This document shows, piece by piece, positions 48,321 to 61,654 of a stretch of DNA of 64,000 nt (position 1 is its first letter; every line of letters begins with the position of its first letter). The position numbers were made by a program, and so were the translations under genes. The DNA is from Epiperipatus broadwayi (Eukaryota; Onychophora; Udeonychophora; Euonychophora; Peripatidae): NCBI GenBank assembly GCA_028023455.1, contig JAQFVV010000285.1, positions 244,501 through 308,500 on the forward strand, in the 5' to 3' direction. The notes beneath the pieces were generated by a model. That model made no database searches and was not told where the DNA came from. It saw only the letters and a program-made list of their open reading frames with translations.

Positions 48321-49191
48321 TGAGGGGGGATTCAAAAATAACCAAAATTTTATAATAAAAATATTTACTTATCTTTAAGTGTTATAAATTTAATCTCCTT
48401 CAAAGTTCTGGTCATTACATATAATACATCAGTTTAAACATGTTTTTCACTTTTTGAAGTAGTCTAGAAACAAATTAAAACTTTTTAATGCTGATGGAAT
48501 TTCAGCAGAAAGAAATTGAGGCAGGTTTTCGTTCAAAAGAATAAAAAGAAGTTACACAGGTAGAGATCAAATACATATGCCTAATAGATAAACTGGGTCA
48601 TGTTGAAATTAATTAAAAATTGTTTCACACTCAAGATCGCATTCAGAGGCATTGTCATGGTCAAGTTTATGTTCCTTACTTTGCCACAACATGAAACATT
48701 TACATTTTACCACATTATGCAAATGTTTCGAAACTTGTAGATAAAATGTCTGACCCTTAAGAAATAATTTTGAGAGAAAAATGCTGCTTCTATCAATAAA
48801 AAAAAAAACTCTCAGTGTTTCTTGACATTAGACTGCACTCACTACATTTTTTGGGGACATGATGAATTTAACAATTTCATTAAATCATTCATAACCTTGT
48901 ATTTACTATAGAACACCTTTTTTGTAATCTATTTCTAGCATTACAACTATTTCCACTGCTATTTTGCTTTTTAAAAAAGGCAGAATTTTATATTATTCCA
49001 ACTTTTCCACCATTAAAAAAACTGTCAAATATGCTCAATGCACTTTACAAAAAAGTTCTACATGGCATGATGATTTTAAACGTTAATATAATTTAGTCAG
49101 ATTAAAGTAAAAGGATTCTTGCAAGAGGTATGTAATGGCAACAGGTGCAATTACCAGATAATAATTCCAGCTATTTTTAAGTCTTCCCTCA
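48321..49191 (-). pseudogene. Mariner-family transposon, internally deleted
   Basis: The ends TGAGGGGGGATTCAAAAATA (48,321 on) and, inverted, TGAGGGAAGACTTAAAAATA (to 49,191) form terminal inverted repeats flanked by TA, the mariner target. On the minus strand I see decayed transposase blocks: LDHDNAS (from the catalytic HDNAP region), ILSVKQFL, and the C-terminal FLDYFKK...CNDQNFEGD that matches the usual 'W...KCI...GEYFEGD' end. At 871 bp it is shorter than the usual 1.3 kb; the N-terminal DNA-binding part appears lost. Many frameshifts. Confidence 0.8.
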
Positions 49192-49469
49192 TATAAAGTA
49201 CAATTAAACAAGAAAGAAGAACATTTTTTTTTCAATTTACAAAATTATAATTAATAAAACTAATATAAATTATATATAAAAGTGTATATAAAAGTTAAAA
49301 AATAATGTACATATTAACTAAAACCATAAAATATAATTTCAAGATGAATACATTTTTAAGATAAATAATTTTAAGATATATGAATATTTGCATTAATGTA
49401 ATTAAAATATGAATCATGTATAGCAAATTTTGTTTTTATGTAGATTAGTATTCAAATATTTTGTTAGCT

Positions 49470-49540
49470 CTGAAGAAAGCTGCTGATTAATTGAAACTGT
49501 AAGGAAATAAACTTATTTGAAGAAAATATTGTTTGCATTA
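49470..49540 (+). other. CTGAAGAAAG...GAAAC motif
   Basis: CTGAAGA (49,470-49,476) and GAAAC (49,493-49,497) occur at the spacing seen in the inverted ends at 17.1 and 34.1 kb, but the intervening stem is no longer complementary. It is probably a solo, decayed terminal repeat of that group. Confidence 0.45.
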
Positions 49541-50460
49541 TATAAAGTACAAAAACAAAGGTGTTATTAATTATAATTAAACTTGTATTTTTAAGTCCAG
49601 TCTATTATAAGATATAAAGATTAATTATCTTGACTGTTTTTAATTTATTAATCTCTGCTTTATGAGAGTACATTTATTTGTAAACAGAAAATATATGTTT
49701 AGTTTTTTATTTGTGTTTTTTTTTCACAAATAAATTGTTCTCTCTCTCTATCTATCAGACCATATTTTACCTTTGTGGATCAGATGGTCTTCATGTTGTA
49801 AGAACTTTCTTATCTGCCTTATATGACTGGAGATTCACATATGATCATTTTTACATATTTGTTTCAAGCTGCAAGTAAACTTGGAATTTGTCTTCCTGAT
49901 GGTGATTAGCTATTATTATACACAGGCTTACAATTTGCAGAAGTACTTTTGATTAATTACTTAACTCTCTTCAACTGCTATTTAATTTTAAAAATATAGC
50001 AAAAGAAAATGTCATCCCAGAATTCCTGAATTTTAACATTAGCAGCTTGTTGATTAATTATATACATTTTATTTCTACTTATGAAAATTGTTTCCTTTTT
50101 TACTTTTATTATGATTTCTCTCTTCATGAAAAATCTTAATATTTGCCAAATCAAAATTATATTTATATTGACATGTCTTTTCGTGATCCAAGAAGACTGA
50201 TGCTGTCATGAAATCATTATTATTTTTATTTTTTACACACATAAAAATTGATACTCCATTAATATTTTCTTTATATTTCATCCTGATTCATGTATATAGA
50301 TAATATAAATCCACAAAAAATTTGATAAACAACATTACTTTTTTTGCTTGACAGCTATGACACTTTTAGAATTAGTAAAAAGCCGTTGAAAAGAGTTAAG
50401 TAATTAAGTGAAAGTACTTCTGTGAATTGTAAGACTGTGTATAATAGTTATTCATCATTA

Positions 50461-50492
<32 letters not shown>

Positions 50493-52029
50493 GCAATATT
50501 GATTTAATAATTGATATTTTATCTGTATTACACACACACACACACACATATAAACAATTTAACAGAGAAAGAAAAAAAATGTAGAATTAATTCCAGAGTA
50601 TTTTGATTATGTTTATTTTATGTAATTATATACATTCGCACATATTTTAAATTAATTTTAAATTAGTTGAAATTGACAGATGAAATTGCTAGTTAATAAT
50701 CACTGAGCATTGAACTCATTCAAAGTAAATTCTACTATAAATGTTACTACACTGGAATAACATGGATTTTAAAATGATGTTTTACTATAAGACCTTATAG
50801 AATCATTTGTAACATTAATTTCTTTATTTTTTTATTATCTACAGAATTAACTAATTTTAGACTCATTATTTTATGACTATATTGTCTTAAATATGTCTTA
50901 TGTAAAATACATTAACAATTTTTATTGAGTTTTCTATTACAAGGTTATTTAATTTTAAATGTCTTGAATATTATGAAAATTCAGCTAAATTTATCAAAAT
51001 TAGTAGCTGAATTATTTCCTATAAAGATTTTCTAATAGTCAATATCATTATGAATTTAATATTTGCATAACATCCTTGTCTTTTGATAAATTAAATTGTA
51101 AATAGTAAACTTGAGTTTCAATTACTAATAAATAGAAATGGGCAGCAAATTCAAGCTTTTATTTATTTAAAGTGAGAGTGTGACTGAAATAATATAGTTA
51201 CAGAAAATTTTGAAAACAATTATTAATAGTAAACTAATTATTATTTTTGTTATTTTTTTAATTTTTTTATGATGCACTCGTCTCTGGATTCAAAAACTAA
51301 TGACACTTTTTTTCACAACACATGTATTTAATGAACAACCATCATCCATTAGGTTACCTAAAAGTATCAAATATCTGAAGCATTATGCTTTTATTGACAG
51401 ATAGACATTTTTCGATCTATTGTTTTTTAAGAATGGTGTGATAAATATTGAAGTATATCAAAAGCATGGAGATTCATATGATAAATATTGTTAACTCACC
51501 TGACAAGTGAAAGCTGTTGTAAGGGTGGTTTGAGTTTTTGTGCTGGTAGTTGATTTAGATGATGTGGAGTTGAGATGAGATGCAATGATAAAAATCATAC
51601 AAAAAAGAGTGATTTAAATTTTTCTACTGGTACATAGTTGTGACATAATGAAACTGAGATAAAAAAGGCAATGATAAAAACAATGTGATAGAATGGTTTG
51701 TTTTGTGTTTTTGCAATGGTAGATATTTGCAATATAATGAAGATGAGATGAGAGATGGATTGATAAAAATAAAAAAAAAAAATTGCAATTTTTTTTTGTG
51801 TGTTAATTTTGCTCTATTTCTTTATTTTTTGTATTTCAAAATATTGATTATACCAATGTCCTTTGTGTTCTTATGGTTTTATGTTGGATTTATAAATCTG
51901 AATATGTAATATCAATATAAATATATATATATAACTGATTGTCTGTTATATTCATCAGACAACTTAAAATATTTATATATAATAGAAATGATGGAAAAAG
52001 AATGCAAGTAATTTATATATATATATCAT
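49541..52029. other. AT-rich DNA with ATT and CA microsatellites
   Basis: An ATT trinucleotide run (about 50,458-50,492) and a CA run (about 50,531-50,548) are present. No gene or element ends were recognised. The frame at 51,685-51,909 is hydrophobic only because of T-richness. Confidence 0.5.
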
Positions 52030-52215
52030 TTAAAAACAGTCAACACATAGACAATCCTAATATAAATAACAATCAATAATTTCAAACTGTTGACAAGGCA
52101 ACCTCCTTTTAACAATAAAGATGGAATTCCACTTTTATTCATGGTCCCATATATTTATATAGACACTAAAAAGTCCAACTTGATCACAGAGATTGAAATT
52201 ATTGATCCAAAAATT
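52030..52215. repeat. Dispersed repeat (third site)
   Basis: CAGTCAACACATAGACAAT, CTGTTGACAAGGCAACCTCC and AAAGATGGAATTCCACTTTT match the repeats at 6,290-6,460 and (inverted) 35,200-35,340. A short part, CAATCAATACTTAGATAAT, recurs at 52,384. Type unknown. Confidence 0.65.
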
Positions 52216-52436
52216 TTAAATAAACTTCCTTAAATAGGTAAATAAAACCCAGACTAATAAATAGTCAATTATAACATTACAAATTGCAATTTATAATTTT
52301 CAAATTGCATCCAAAGTCTTACTTCAATAACAAATGTAATAACGTTCAAGGCTAAATGGATTTATAAGTAACCATTAGAAAACAATCAATACTTAGATAA
52401 TTCCAATACAGATAACAATATATTTATATATATATA

Positions 52437-52773
52437 TATGATAATCAAACACACGTTATAAATTTCATAACATGCTTTAAGCTTGCATTTTATGAACACT
52501 AGATGGAGCTTTACGAATAGCTCCTAACAAGCTTTTGTTTTGGTATTTAAATCTAGTTTCTAGTCTCCCAAGCCTTCACTGATGTGAGCCAATAAGCTTG
52601 AAACCAACTGGTCTGGAGGTGGGTGACAATGATAGAGATTTTGAATTTGATCTCTTTCAGCATTTATGTAAACAAAAGCTTGTTAGGAGTTATTGGTAAA
52701 GCTCTATCTAGTGATCATAAAATGCAAACTTAAAGCAAGTTTTGAAATTTATAACTTGTTTTTGATTATCATA
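52437..52773 (+). mobile_element. Hammerhead element family 2, 104-bp inverted arms
   Basis: The left arm 52,437-52,540 (TATGATAATCAAAC...CTAACAAGCTTTTGTTT) and right arm 52,670-52,773 are inverted repeats of about 104 bp with few mismatches. They flank a 130-bp centre holding a hammerhead motif at 52,567-52,623. It is 337 bp long. Unlike families 1, 3 and 4, no asymmetric tail is evident. A second, partly truncated copy follows at 52,930-53,109, so the two may be a tandem pair. Arm sequence is unrelated to the other families. Confidence 0.8.
52567..52623 (+). ncRNA. Hammerhead-like motif, family 2 (core position A9 altered)
   Basis: The outer stem I strand CCC and inner strand CCTTCA are followed by CTGATGT (52,579-52,585; consensus CTGANGA, so the last A is T). 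Stem II GAGC with loop CAATAA and GCTT follows, then GAAA. Stem III ACC(A)/(T)GGT, cleavage triplet GTC (52,611-52,613), inner stem I TGGAGG and outer GGG complete the fold. Stem I is six inner pairs including one G-U, plus three outer pairs. The fold is complete, but loss of a catalytic-core A should cripple cleavage. Confidence 0.7.
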
Positions 52774-52929
52774 AATATACCTTTGAAGGTTTTTGCAATC
52801 TTTTACTATATGGTGAAACTGAACTGATGTCAGACCCATAAAGCTATCTAGTTTGAAGACATTACATGTCTGATAAATTTCATGCTTTCAAACTGATAGA
52901 AACATGTTTGATAAGAGCTGATTTTAGAG

Positions 52930-53105
52930 TTGTGGTATTTAGATCTAGTTTCTAGTCTCCCAAGCCTTCACTGACATGAGCCAATAAGCTTGAAAACAGC
53001 TGGTCTGGAGGTGGGTGACAACAATAGAGATTTTGAATTCTATCTCTTTTGCTATTTATGTAAACAAAAGCTTGTTAGGAGTTATTGGTAAAGCTCCATC
53101 TAGTG

Positions 53106-53109
<4 letters not shown>
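52930..53109 (+). mobile_element. Hammerhead element family 2, second copy
   Basis: The hammerhead region lies at 52,959-53,015 with core CTGACAT (two altered positions against CTGANGA), GAAAAC and GTC. The right arm AAACAAAAGCTTGTTAGGAG...CTAGTGATCAT ends abruptly in a TA microsatellite. The left arm is replaced. Stem I CCTTCA/TGGAGG is unchanged. Confidence 0.7.

Positions 53110-53168
<59 letters not shown>
53110..53168. repeat. AT dinucleotide microsatellite
   Basis: About 59 bp of AT, sited exactly at the truncated end of the family 2 arm. Its growth may have replaced the rest of that arm. Confidence 0.95.
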
Positions 53169-53171
<3 letters not shown>

Positions 53172-53337
53172 CAAAGCTAAACTAGTCAATAAAATAGCTA
53201 ATATGCCCAAAGCTAAACTAGTTAATAAAATAGCTAAAATTACAGCAAATTCCAACTTATTCAAGACTAGCTATATAAAAAAGACCATATAACATAACTT
53301 TAGATTTGACTTTTAAAGCATATTATCAAAGAATATG

Positions 53338-53434
53338 CAGAGAAAGAGAGAGGGAAGAAAAAAGAAGAAAAAGAGATGAAAAAAGAGAGAGGTAGGAAGG
53401 AAGAGAGAGAAAGAAAGAAGAAAAGTAGAAAAAA
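53338..53434 (+). repeat. Polypurine (GA-rich) tract
   Basis: About 97 bp are almost entirely A and G on the plus strand, with only a few interrupting T bases. Such tracts can form triplex DNA. The minus-strand frame at 53,313-53,558 (Phe/Ser/Leu-rich) is an artefact of it. Confidence 0.85.
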
Positions 53435-53684
53435 TGAACATACAGAAATAAGAAAACAACAACAAAAAAGTTGATGTATATAGTGATATATTTGAAAATA
53501 ACATTTGATAATAAAAAATAGAATTGTAAAAAATTGTAATAAAAATATTAGAAGTCATATAACTCAGAAAAAAATAATAATTGTAAAATATCTAACAAAT
53601 ATAAAACAAAAAGTAAATACTTTATATTTTATAAAGTTAAAATATCAATAGTCAGGTAAAACATTAATAATAAAATAAGAAATG

Positions 53685-54296
53685 AAACATTCTATAGAAC
53701 CAATAGCAGGTAATAGCACTCTCTGACCAATCCATTTCACATAAAAAACCAGTGATGAAGATAATACCATTACTCTTTCTAATAAATAGGTTGTTTGAGC
53801 TTGAACAATTTTCTATAATTTTAATTGCTAGTCCAAAATAGCTAGGTTATCTACCAACTAATATTGGATGGTTAACTAAATGAGCTATGAGTTAATTATT
53901 TTATTAATTAAAATCTTAAAAATTTAAATTTTATACACTCAGAATTTAAATCAAGTTCATGAGTTAGAAAAGTTTGCCACCACATCATCATGATACTGCT
54001 AACCCAAACACATACCAATTTATAGATTACTTAATGAAAATAGTTATTTATTGGATGATATAATTGTTTGGGAAAAAATTGGGATTTGAATTCATTATTA
54101 AATAATTCTAAACAGTCTTGAGAGCAAAAGCAATCCAGGAATAGTTTATAAAATTTTACACAGATATCTTAAAATATATACAGATGAGGAAAAAAAATTC
54201 ACAAAAATGAATTTAAAAGTAGGCACCTTAGTTTAACCTTACACATTCAAGAGCATAATACTGGTCATAAAATATTGTTTGATGATACAAAGATTA
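53685..54296. repeat. 0.6-kb direct repeat, copy 1, outer end of a 3.7-kb block
   Basis: AAACATTCTATAGAACCAA...TTGATGATACAAAGATT matches 56,779-57,348 over its whole length, including TATCTACCAACTAATATTGG. One copy has about 40 extra bases. The two copies bracket internal repeats, an LTR-like arrangement. However, ends do not start TG/finish CA and no coding domain is seen. Confidence 0.8.
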
Positions 54297-54539
54297 CGTA
54301 CTTATATATTAGACCTGCAACACATATTTGACCTGCAGTACCTTTTCACATTCGTATCAATCCACTGACAACCTTCTAATCATTTGTTCTGACCAAAATG
54401 TACCCTTGGAGCTTCTGCAAACTTAAAATGATAAAGTCATTAAAATGGACCACGTTTACATAATATTTTCACAAGATTTACAATGTAATCACCAGCCTTA
54501 ATATGTATATGAAAAGGCACTGCAGGTCTAAGACATGCT

Positions 54540-56110
54540 GCAGATCTAATACTGAAACAATTACTAAATTACAAAAATAATATAAACTATTATCAAAAAA
54601 ACCCTAAAATATGAACACATACAGTACTTACTATATAATATATAATATTAATAATTATGCACTTATAACGCTCGTTAAAGAAGTTATATATATATTATTA
54701 AATTTATTTAAAGCTTAGCACTTTCAAAGCTCTATGGCTTCATAATCATAGCTGCTTGTGGTTGATAGTGATGAGGGGGAGTATTCAAATTTATGTTAAT
54801 TAGATGTTTCGGTATTTTATTTAAAATATCGTTTGAATTAGTTTGTCCATCTTTTTGAAATGGCAAAACAGGTGTCTTTTCTATTGATTGATTATATAAA
54901 AATATGATGTGGAATACTAATATCTAATAGTATTAAAATATGAAGTTTCACCAAAAAAAAAATAGGTCCTATAAAGTACATTTTTAACAACAATAAAAAT
55001 ATTGATATGTAAAATATGACAAGCCAATTATGCAATTCCCAAAAGTTACTTCAAATTTGGATAAAACAATCACTAAATTACAAAAATAATCTAAAATATT
55101 ATCAAAAAATTGTAAAATGTACACATACAGTGGTGATGGTACATATCGTGTAACATATAATAGGAATTGTTGTGATGAAACAATCAATTGGTTTGTTCTA
55201 CTTTATTTTAAGTGGATCAACTATTTTGGTCCAAAATGAAGACTTAAATTAAAAATTTTCCACTTAACATGTGATTGTGCATTTTTAACAATACTAAAAA
55301 TATGACTTTAACATAAAAAATATAAAGTATAATGTGAACTATTAATGTCTAGCAATACTAAAAATATGAGTTTCACCAAAATTATCGATCGTAAAAAGTA
55401 TATTTTAAACAACAGTAAAAGTATTTATTTGCCATACAAAAATATGTAAAATATGACAAGCCAATTAATTAATTTCCAAATGTTATTTTAAATATGGACA
55501 AAACAATCACTAAATTATAAAAATAGTCTAAAATATTATCAAAAAACCATAAAATATAAACATATAGTACTTATTGTATAAAATATAATAGGAATTGTCA
55601 AGGTGAAACAGTCAATTTGCCGATTCTACTTTATTTTAAGTGGATAATTTTTTTTCCCAAAATGGAGATTAAAAATAAAATTTTTATTTTTCCCCAAAAT
55701 GCACACTTATTTAACATGTGATTATATTTGTGGTTTACCTTAAAATGATAGTAATTAGCACTTTCTAATTCAGCACTTTTATAGCCTTCCAACAGTCAGA
55801 ATAAATCATTGAATCAAAACTACAATACAAATGAAGTAAAAAATAGTTAAAAAATGCAATTGACAGCGCTAAAGATGTTGTGAGAGTGAAATATGGATAA
55901 TAAATGAAAGTGTAAAATTATCACAAAAAAAAAAACATGGCATACGGTACTTACTGTGTAATATATAACAGTAATTGTCATAATGAAACAATCAGTTAGC
56001 CAGTTCAGTTCTATTTTATTTTAAATGGATAATTTTTTTTTTCAAAATGGAGACTAAAACTAAAATTTTTATTTTTTCCCAAAATGCACTCTTACATAAC
56101 ACATGATTAA
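54540..56110. repeat. Irregular tandem array, about 430-bp period
   Basis: The phrases CAATCACTAAATTA(C/T)A, ATTATCAAAAAA, TAGGAATTGT, GATGAAACAAT and CTACTTTATTTTAAGTGGAT recur in three to four units at about 54,545, 55,065, 55,500 and 55,910 with substantial divergence. The nature of the array is not known. Confidence 0.65.
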
Positions 56111-56150
56111 GTCAAATAATTTTTTATTTTTATTTTTGGAAATATATATA

Positions 56151-56375
56151 TTCTAGCACATGTGCGGTGCAACTGTTCCCAAAACCTATAAAGGGTTATA
56201 AAACAGATAATGAAATGGAATTAGTATATTTGCATATCATTAAACATAGTAGCAAGCTATGATTATGAAGGCAAGATCCTTTGAAAGCGCTCAGCTCATT
56301 TGTTTTTAGTTATCTATTTTATAACACTTTATAGCTTTTGGGAACAGTTGTGCTGCACACGCACACATGCTAGAA
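56151..56375. mobile_element. MITE-like element with about 63-bp inverted termini
   Basis: TTCTAGCACATGTGCGGTGC...GTTATAAAACAGATAA (56,151-56,210) is inverted at 56,312-56,375 (TTATCTATTTTATAAC...GCACACATGCTAGAA). The centre is about 100 bp and has no hammerhead motif. It sits between related copies of the local repeat (55,720-55,930 and 56,385-56,600). Confidence 0.8.
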
Positions 56376-56778
56376 TAACAAATGATTGTATTTGTGGTTC
56401 ACCCAAAAATGATCATAATCAGCACTTCTTTATTCAGCAGTTTTATAGGCCTCGCAACAGGCAGAATAAATTGTTGAATGAAAACTATGAATAGAAATGA
56501 AGTAAAAAATAGTTAAGAAATAGAACTGATAGCAGTAAAGATGTTATCACAATGAAATATGGACAATAACTGAGAGTGTAAAATTAGCACAAAAATAAAC
56601 ATGGCAGTGGTAAATGGAATTCTTGAACTTTCCAACAATGTTTATTAATGTCAATTTTATTGTTACACATTTTGATATGAGATCAGATAACATTGCAGGG
56701 TTTATTTGACATAATCACAAGTTTATACATTTATTGCAGATATGAAAAGGCTTACCATATCTTCTACACGGCACAGAT

Positions 56779-57348
56779 AAAACATTCTATAGAACCAACA
56801 GTAGGGCAGAAGCACTTTCTGACCAATCCATTTCACATAAAAACATTAATGAAAATACTACTATTATTCTTTCTAATAAATGGGTTGTGAAAGCTTGAAT
56901 ATCTTATTATAGTTTTAATTGCTGGCCCAAAATAGCTAGATTATCTACCAACTAATATTGGATGGTTAACTAAATGAGCTATGAGTTAATTATTTGATTA
57001 GTTAAAATCTTAAAAGTTTAAGATTTATAGACTCAGACTATCGTGGTACTACTTATCCAAACACATAAATTTATGATTTATTTAATGAAAATAGTTATTT
57101 ATTGGATGTTATAATTGTTTGGGAAAAAAAGTTGGGATTTGAATTCATTATTAATTAATTCTAAACAGTCTTGAGAGTAAAAGCAATCCAGGAATAGTTT
57201 ATAAAATTTTATACAGATATCTTAAAATATATACAGATGAGAAAAAAAAGTTTACAACAATGAATTTAAAAGTAGATACCTTAGTTTAACCTTATATAAT
57301 GAAGAGCATAATACTGGATATAAAATATTGTTTGATGATACAAAGATT
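56779..57348. repeat. 0.6-kb direct repeat, copy 2
   Basis: This is the partner of 53,685-54,296, in the same orientation, about 3.1 kb apart. Confidence 0.8.
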
Positions 57349-59228
57349 TTTTTTTGTAAATGCAATGCAATGAAAAAAATTCACAGAGACTTTTGTTTAA
57401 TTACTTGACATCTGAAGCCATCAATTCAATGAAAATTCTTTGGTGATAACGGTAAGTGATGCTTGTATTTATAGTGTGTAGCTATAAGCATGTATCTATA
57501 TTTAAATTTTTGTTAATTGTTTTTCCCATGATAAGATTTTTTTTGTTTAATAGAAGAAATCATGATTGTGAAGAAAATGTTATAAAAATTTTATAATTTT
57601 AGTAGAATCTTAATAGACATAAGTTAGTTCCATTTTAATTATAATTATACTAGTATAGCATTAAGAAGTATTATATATATATATATATATTGTTCTCAAA
57701 ATTAAAAGACTAAAGAATTCCAGTAAAAGATGTCATCCATGTAACCTAAAATATAGACAAACAAAAACCAATATGTGGAAAGCATTAGAAATTTTGCATG
57801 CAAAAAAATTAAAAAAACATAAGATAAATGAGATTAAAATATAAAGATGTTAAAGGTAAATGAAAAAAGTCACAACTGTAAAAATAAATGACCACGATTT
57901 AAGAGACACACACACACACACATATATATAGGAAAAGTAAATGAAAACAACAAAAAAATTCAAATGGAAAAATAGTTAAAATTATTTTTTAAAAAAATAG
58001 CTAGATAGATATGAAGTTGCTTTTAATTTAATGACAGTATGGAATTTATCTTAAAATAGATGAGTAATGATATACATATTTCTCTTTTTGCTGTACTCAG
58101 AAAGAGAATAGTTTTAAAATAATATCGAAAATTGCGTGATTATTTTTATATAAGCATTTCAACTGCTCTATAATTTACGTTTTAAAATATTCTAGTAATA
58201 ATTGTATTTTAACTTGTTAAATTTCATGCAAATTATTAGTTTGAGGTGTTGCAGACTTGGAAATAAAAAGATTGAATTTGGCACTTAGCATTCATTGATA
58301 AAATAAAATTACTTCGACCAACCATTTAAAATTAAACTTATATATCAATTCGTAAATATTTAATTGCAAATACATGTATGTTTATTTAAAATGCATAATT
58401 TAATGCTTTCAAATATTATCCTTTGTTTATTTTTTTAAATACCCCAATTTAAGCAATAATCAAACCAATTTAAAACAACAGTCTGTAATCACGATAAAAA
58501 TATTTAAATATTCAATATTATTTACGTATAAAAATCGTTGAATCAATTGAATGGATAAATATTTGCATTAGTTATTTAATTTAGAATCTATATAAATGGT
58601 TTCCAAACACCACTATTATATGTATATGTATATAATTATCTTACATAATTAGACCCTGTCACTGAAGCTTGGTGTTATATAGAACCCAAATAGAGAAAGA
58701 GACTCTTCTATTTAGTCAATACGAATAGACTATCAATTTTATGAATTGGAAATATTTTATTTTGTCAAAACTTATAGATCAACTGACATGCATTTCAAAT
58801 ACAAGCATAAAGACTACAATTTTGATAATGCATGCATCATGTTGAATTATTAAAAAATACAATATGAATGTGTTTAACTGTATAATATGTGAATTCTTGT
58901 AATTTATATCTATTCTAAACAGTGCCTGACATATAAAAACAGTCAGGCACCTTCCAAGGTTAAGAGCAATTACCGAAAACATACCCTGTAATGATTGTTT
59001 TAATTTTTCCCACTATGTAACAAAGTAGAGAATTAAATGAAGGATTGAGATATAGGTACTTTAAATATATAATATTATTTCGTCGTTTTACATCAATTAA
59101 TTTACAACGCTGTTAATTAATTATTAACATATTTAGGCTTATTTATTCAGGCAAGGTTTCTTTGGAAACAAATCAATGTTATTTAATTGATATGCCGGAT
59201 GCTCACATTATGCTATTCAAATGAAATG
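57349..59228. other. AT-rich DNA, nothing assigned
   Basis: Short TA and CA runs lie near 57,670 and 57,907. No gene, RNA or bounded repeat was recognised. Confidence 0.5.
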
Positions 59229-59903
<675 letters not shown>

Positions 59904-61159
59904 TCAAAAAGTTAAACTAATTTAGATTATTTTGCTATATAATGCAATAGCATCCAGGGGCAGAGCTGTGATGCAATGAATGGAAATGAAATCACTTTAT
60001 TCATTCCCAAGTTATTATACAACACATCTAAACAATCTGTTATAGTGGTGAGTTTGAAATTTATATCAACTGCAATACCCACGAGGTCTCATTGAATTCT
60101 GCTTATAATGTGATTGACAAGGGTAGAATTAATCATCACTTGTTTTAATAGTCTAGTAAACAAACAATATAAGTTAACTTAATTATTCTAAAAACATATC
60201 TTATAATCCTCTATGCCAACCATAAATTTTAACTTATTCTGAGTATTATAAATTGTCACCTCAATTTAAAATAAGCACAACTAGCTTTTGTACTAGACAT
60301 GTTTTGTCCAAGTTGACTAGGATGTCTTATCAAGTAGGCTAGAGTTAAAGAACTTTCATCTACATTAACATTGTGATTGTAAATTTATTTATATCTAGTG
60401 TAATTTTATTTTTAAATGTGAACTTTGTTTCTGCATGTTTTAACACAGTATGAATATTAGGTGTAAAATACCAATATTACTACTTTGAAATTAAAAAAAT
60501 ATCAGTTTAAGTTTATTGTAATCAAATTTATTATTGTAATGCTAATATTGAGAATAAGGATTATGAATTATTGTGTGACTGATGAAAATGGAAGTTTGCC
60601 TTAGCAAAACTATTGATTTTATGATGAGATGGTGATCTGGAAAGGCAAAAGTTGCATTGATATATTTAAATTTGGAACCACAGAAAAATAGTTATATCTA
60701 CCTACCATGCCTATGACTTGGGTTTGAATTTCAGCTGAGCATATGTGATAATTTGTCAACAAGTTGGAAACTAGAGAGCCCAAATAATCTTTCAATTCTG
60801 CTTAGTAAATCAATATGTAATCATTCTTTAATCAATGGTAAAATAAAAATAAAAACAACTTTTAAATCCTTACCATCTGAAATTGGAAAGCCTCATGATG
60901 TTTTCTTTCTTATTTTTCTTTATAAAAAGTTGCTGGAGAAATTGAACTGCAGTGGGATATAAATTTATTAGACTGTAAATTATTATCTGCACATATTTAA
61001 TTAAAGATTCAACATTTTTGAAGACTCTGCCTTGGAAAATAAAATATCAAAATTATGCTATTTAAAATACAATAAATATTATTCTTGTAATCTGTTAATG
61101 ACCAAATTTGCTATTATATATATCTTCTAGCTAACAAAAAAGATGTTCGGCTATTAAAG
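59904..61159. other. AT-rich DNA, nothing assigned
   Basis: A phrase CTTGGGTTTGAATTTCAGC near 60,717 resembles a pol III B box, but I cannot place an A box. No gene is seen. Confidence 0.45.
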
Positions 61160-61654
61160 CAGTCAAAAGTCTCCAAACAGTAGTGCCACTCAGTGCAAGC
61201 CAGAATAATCAATGGATGCCAGAAGGCTTATGCATAAAATCCCTATCTAGTGCTGACTCATTTTGGCTTGTGATCTTTGCCAGTGAGGAGCCTTGGATCT
61301 GAGAGCACTGCACCTAGATCTTAGGATCTAACATAACCCTCCAGCAGCCACCTTTTATCTCTACTTAACTACAAAACTATGAGACTAAAATTGAAAATAT
61401 TACTTTAGTTTCATAGTTTTGTAGTTAAGTAAAGATAAAAGGTGGCTGCTGGAGGGTTTCATTAGATCCTAAGATCTAGGTGCAGTGCTCTCAGACCCAA
61501 GGCTCATCACTGGCAAAGGCCACAGGCTAGAAACTAGTCTGTGTATATTAGATGAGTAGGCATTAGATAGGGATTTTATGCACAAGCCTTCTGGAATCCA
61601 TTCATTATTCTGGCTTGTTTTGAACACCACTACTGTATGAAGAGTTTTGCCTGC
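61160..61654. mobile_element. Hammerhead element family 1, large fold-back copy
   Basis: Two inverted family 1 copies (about 61,160-61,389 minus; 61,404-61,654 plus) meet at a 14-bp centre. The plus arm has the full hammerhead region 61,495-61,553 with GAAAC and GTC intact, but its core reads CTGGCAA (61,510-61,516) instead of CTGATGA. The minus arm shows the same CTGGCAA (complement of 61,277-61,283) and has lost its GAAAC-GTC half. Arms share the inner CCTCCAGCAGCCACCTTTTA block not present in copies a-e. The shared core mutation shows that one arm was copied from the other. Confidence 0.85.

Noticed and set aside
50458-50550. CRISPR-like or satellite array at the ATT/CA runs
   Set aside because: These are simple microsatellites with no spacers.
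53313-53558. 81-codon Phe/Ser/Leu-rich frame as a membrane protein
   Set aside because: It is the antisense reading of a polypurine tract.
60579-60610. CTGATGA at 60,579 as another hammerhead
   Set aside because: There is no stem II followed by GAAA, no GTC, and no family 1-4 sequence around it.
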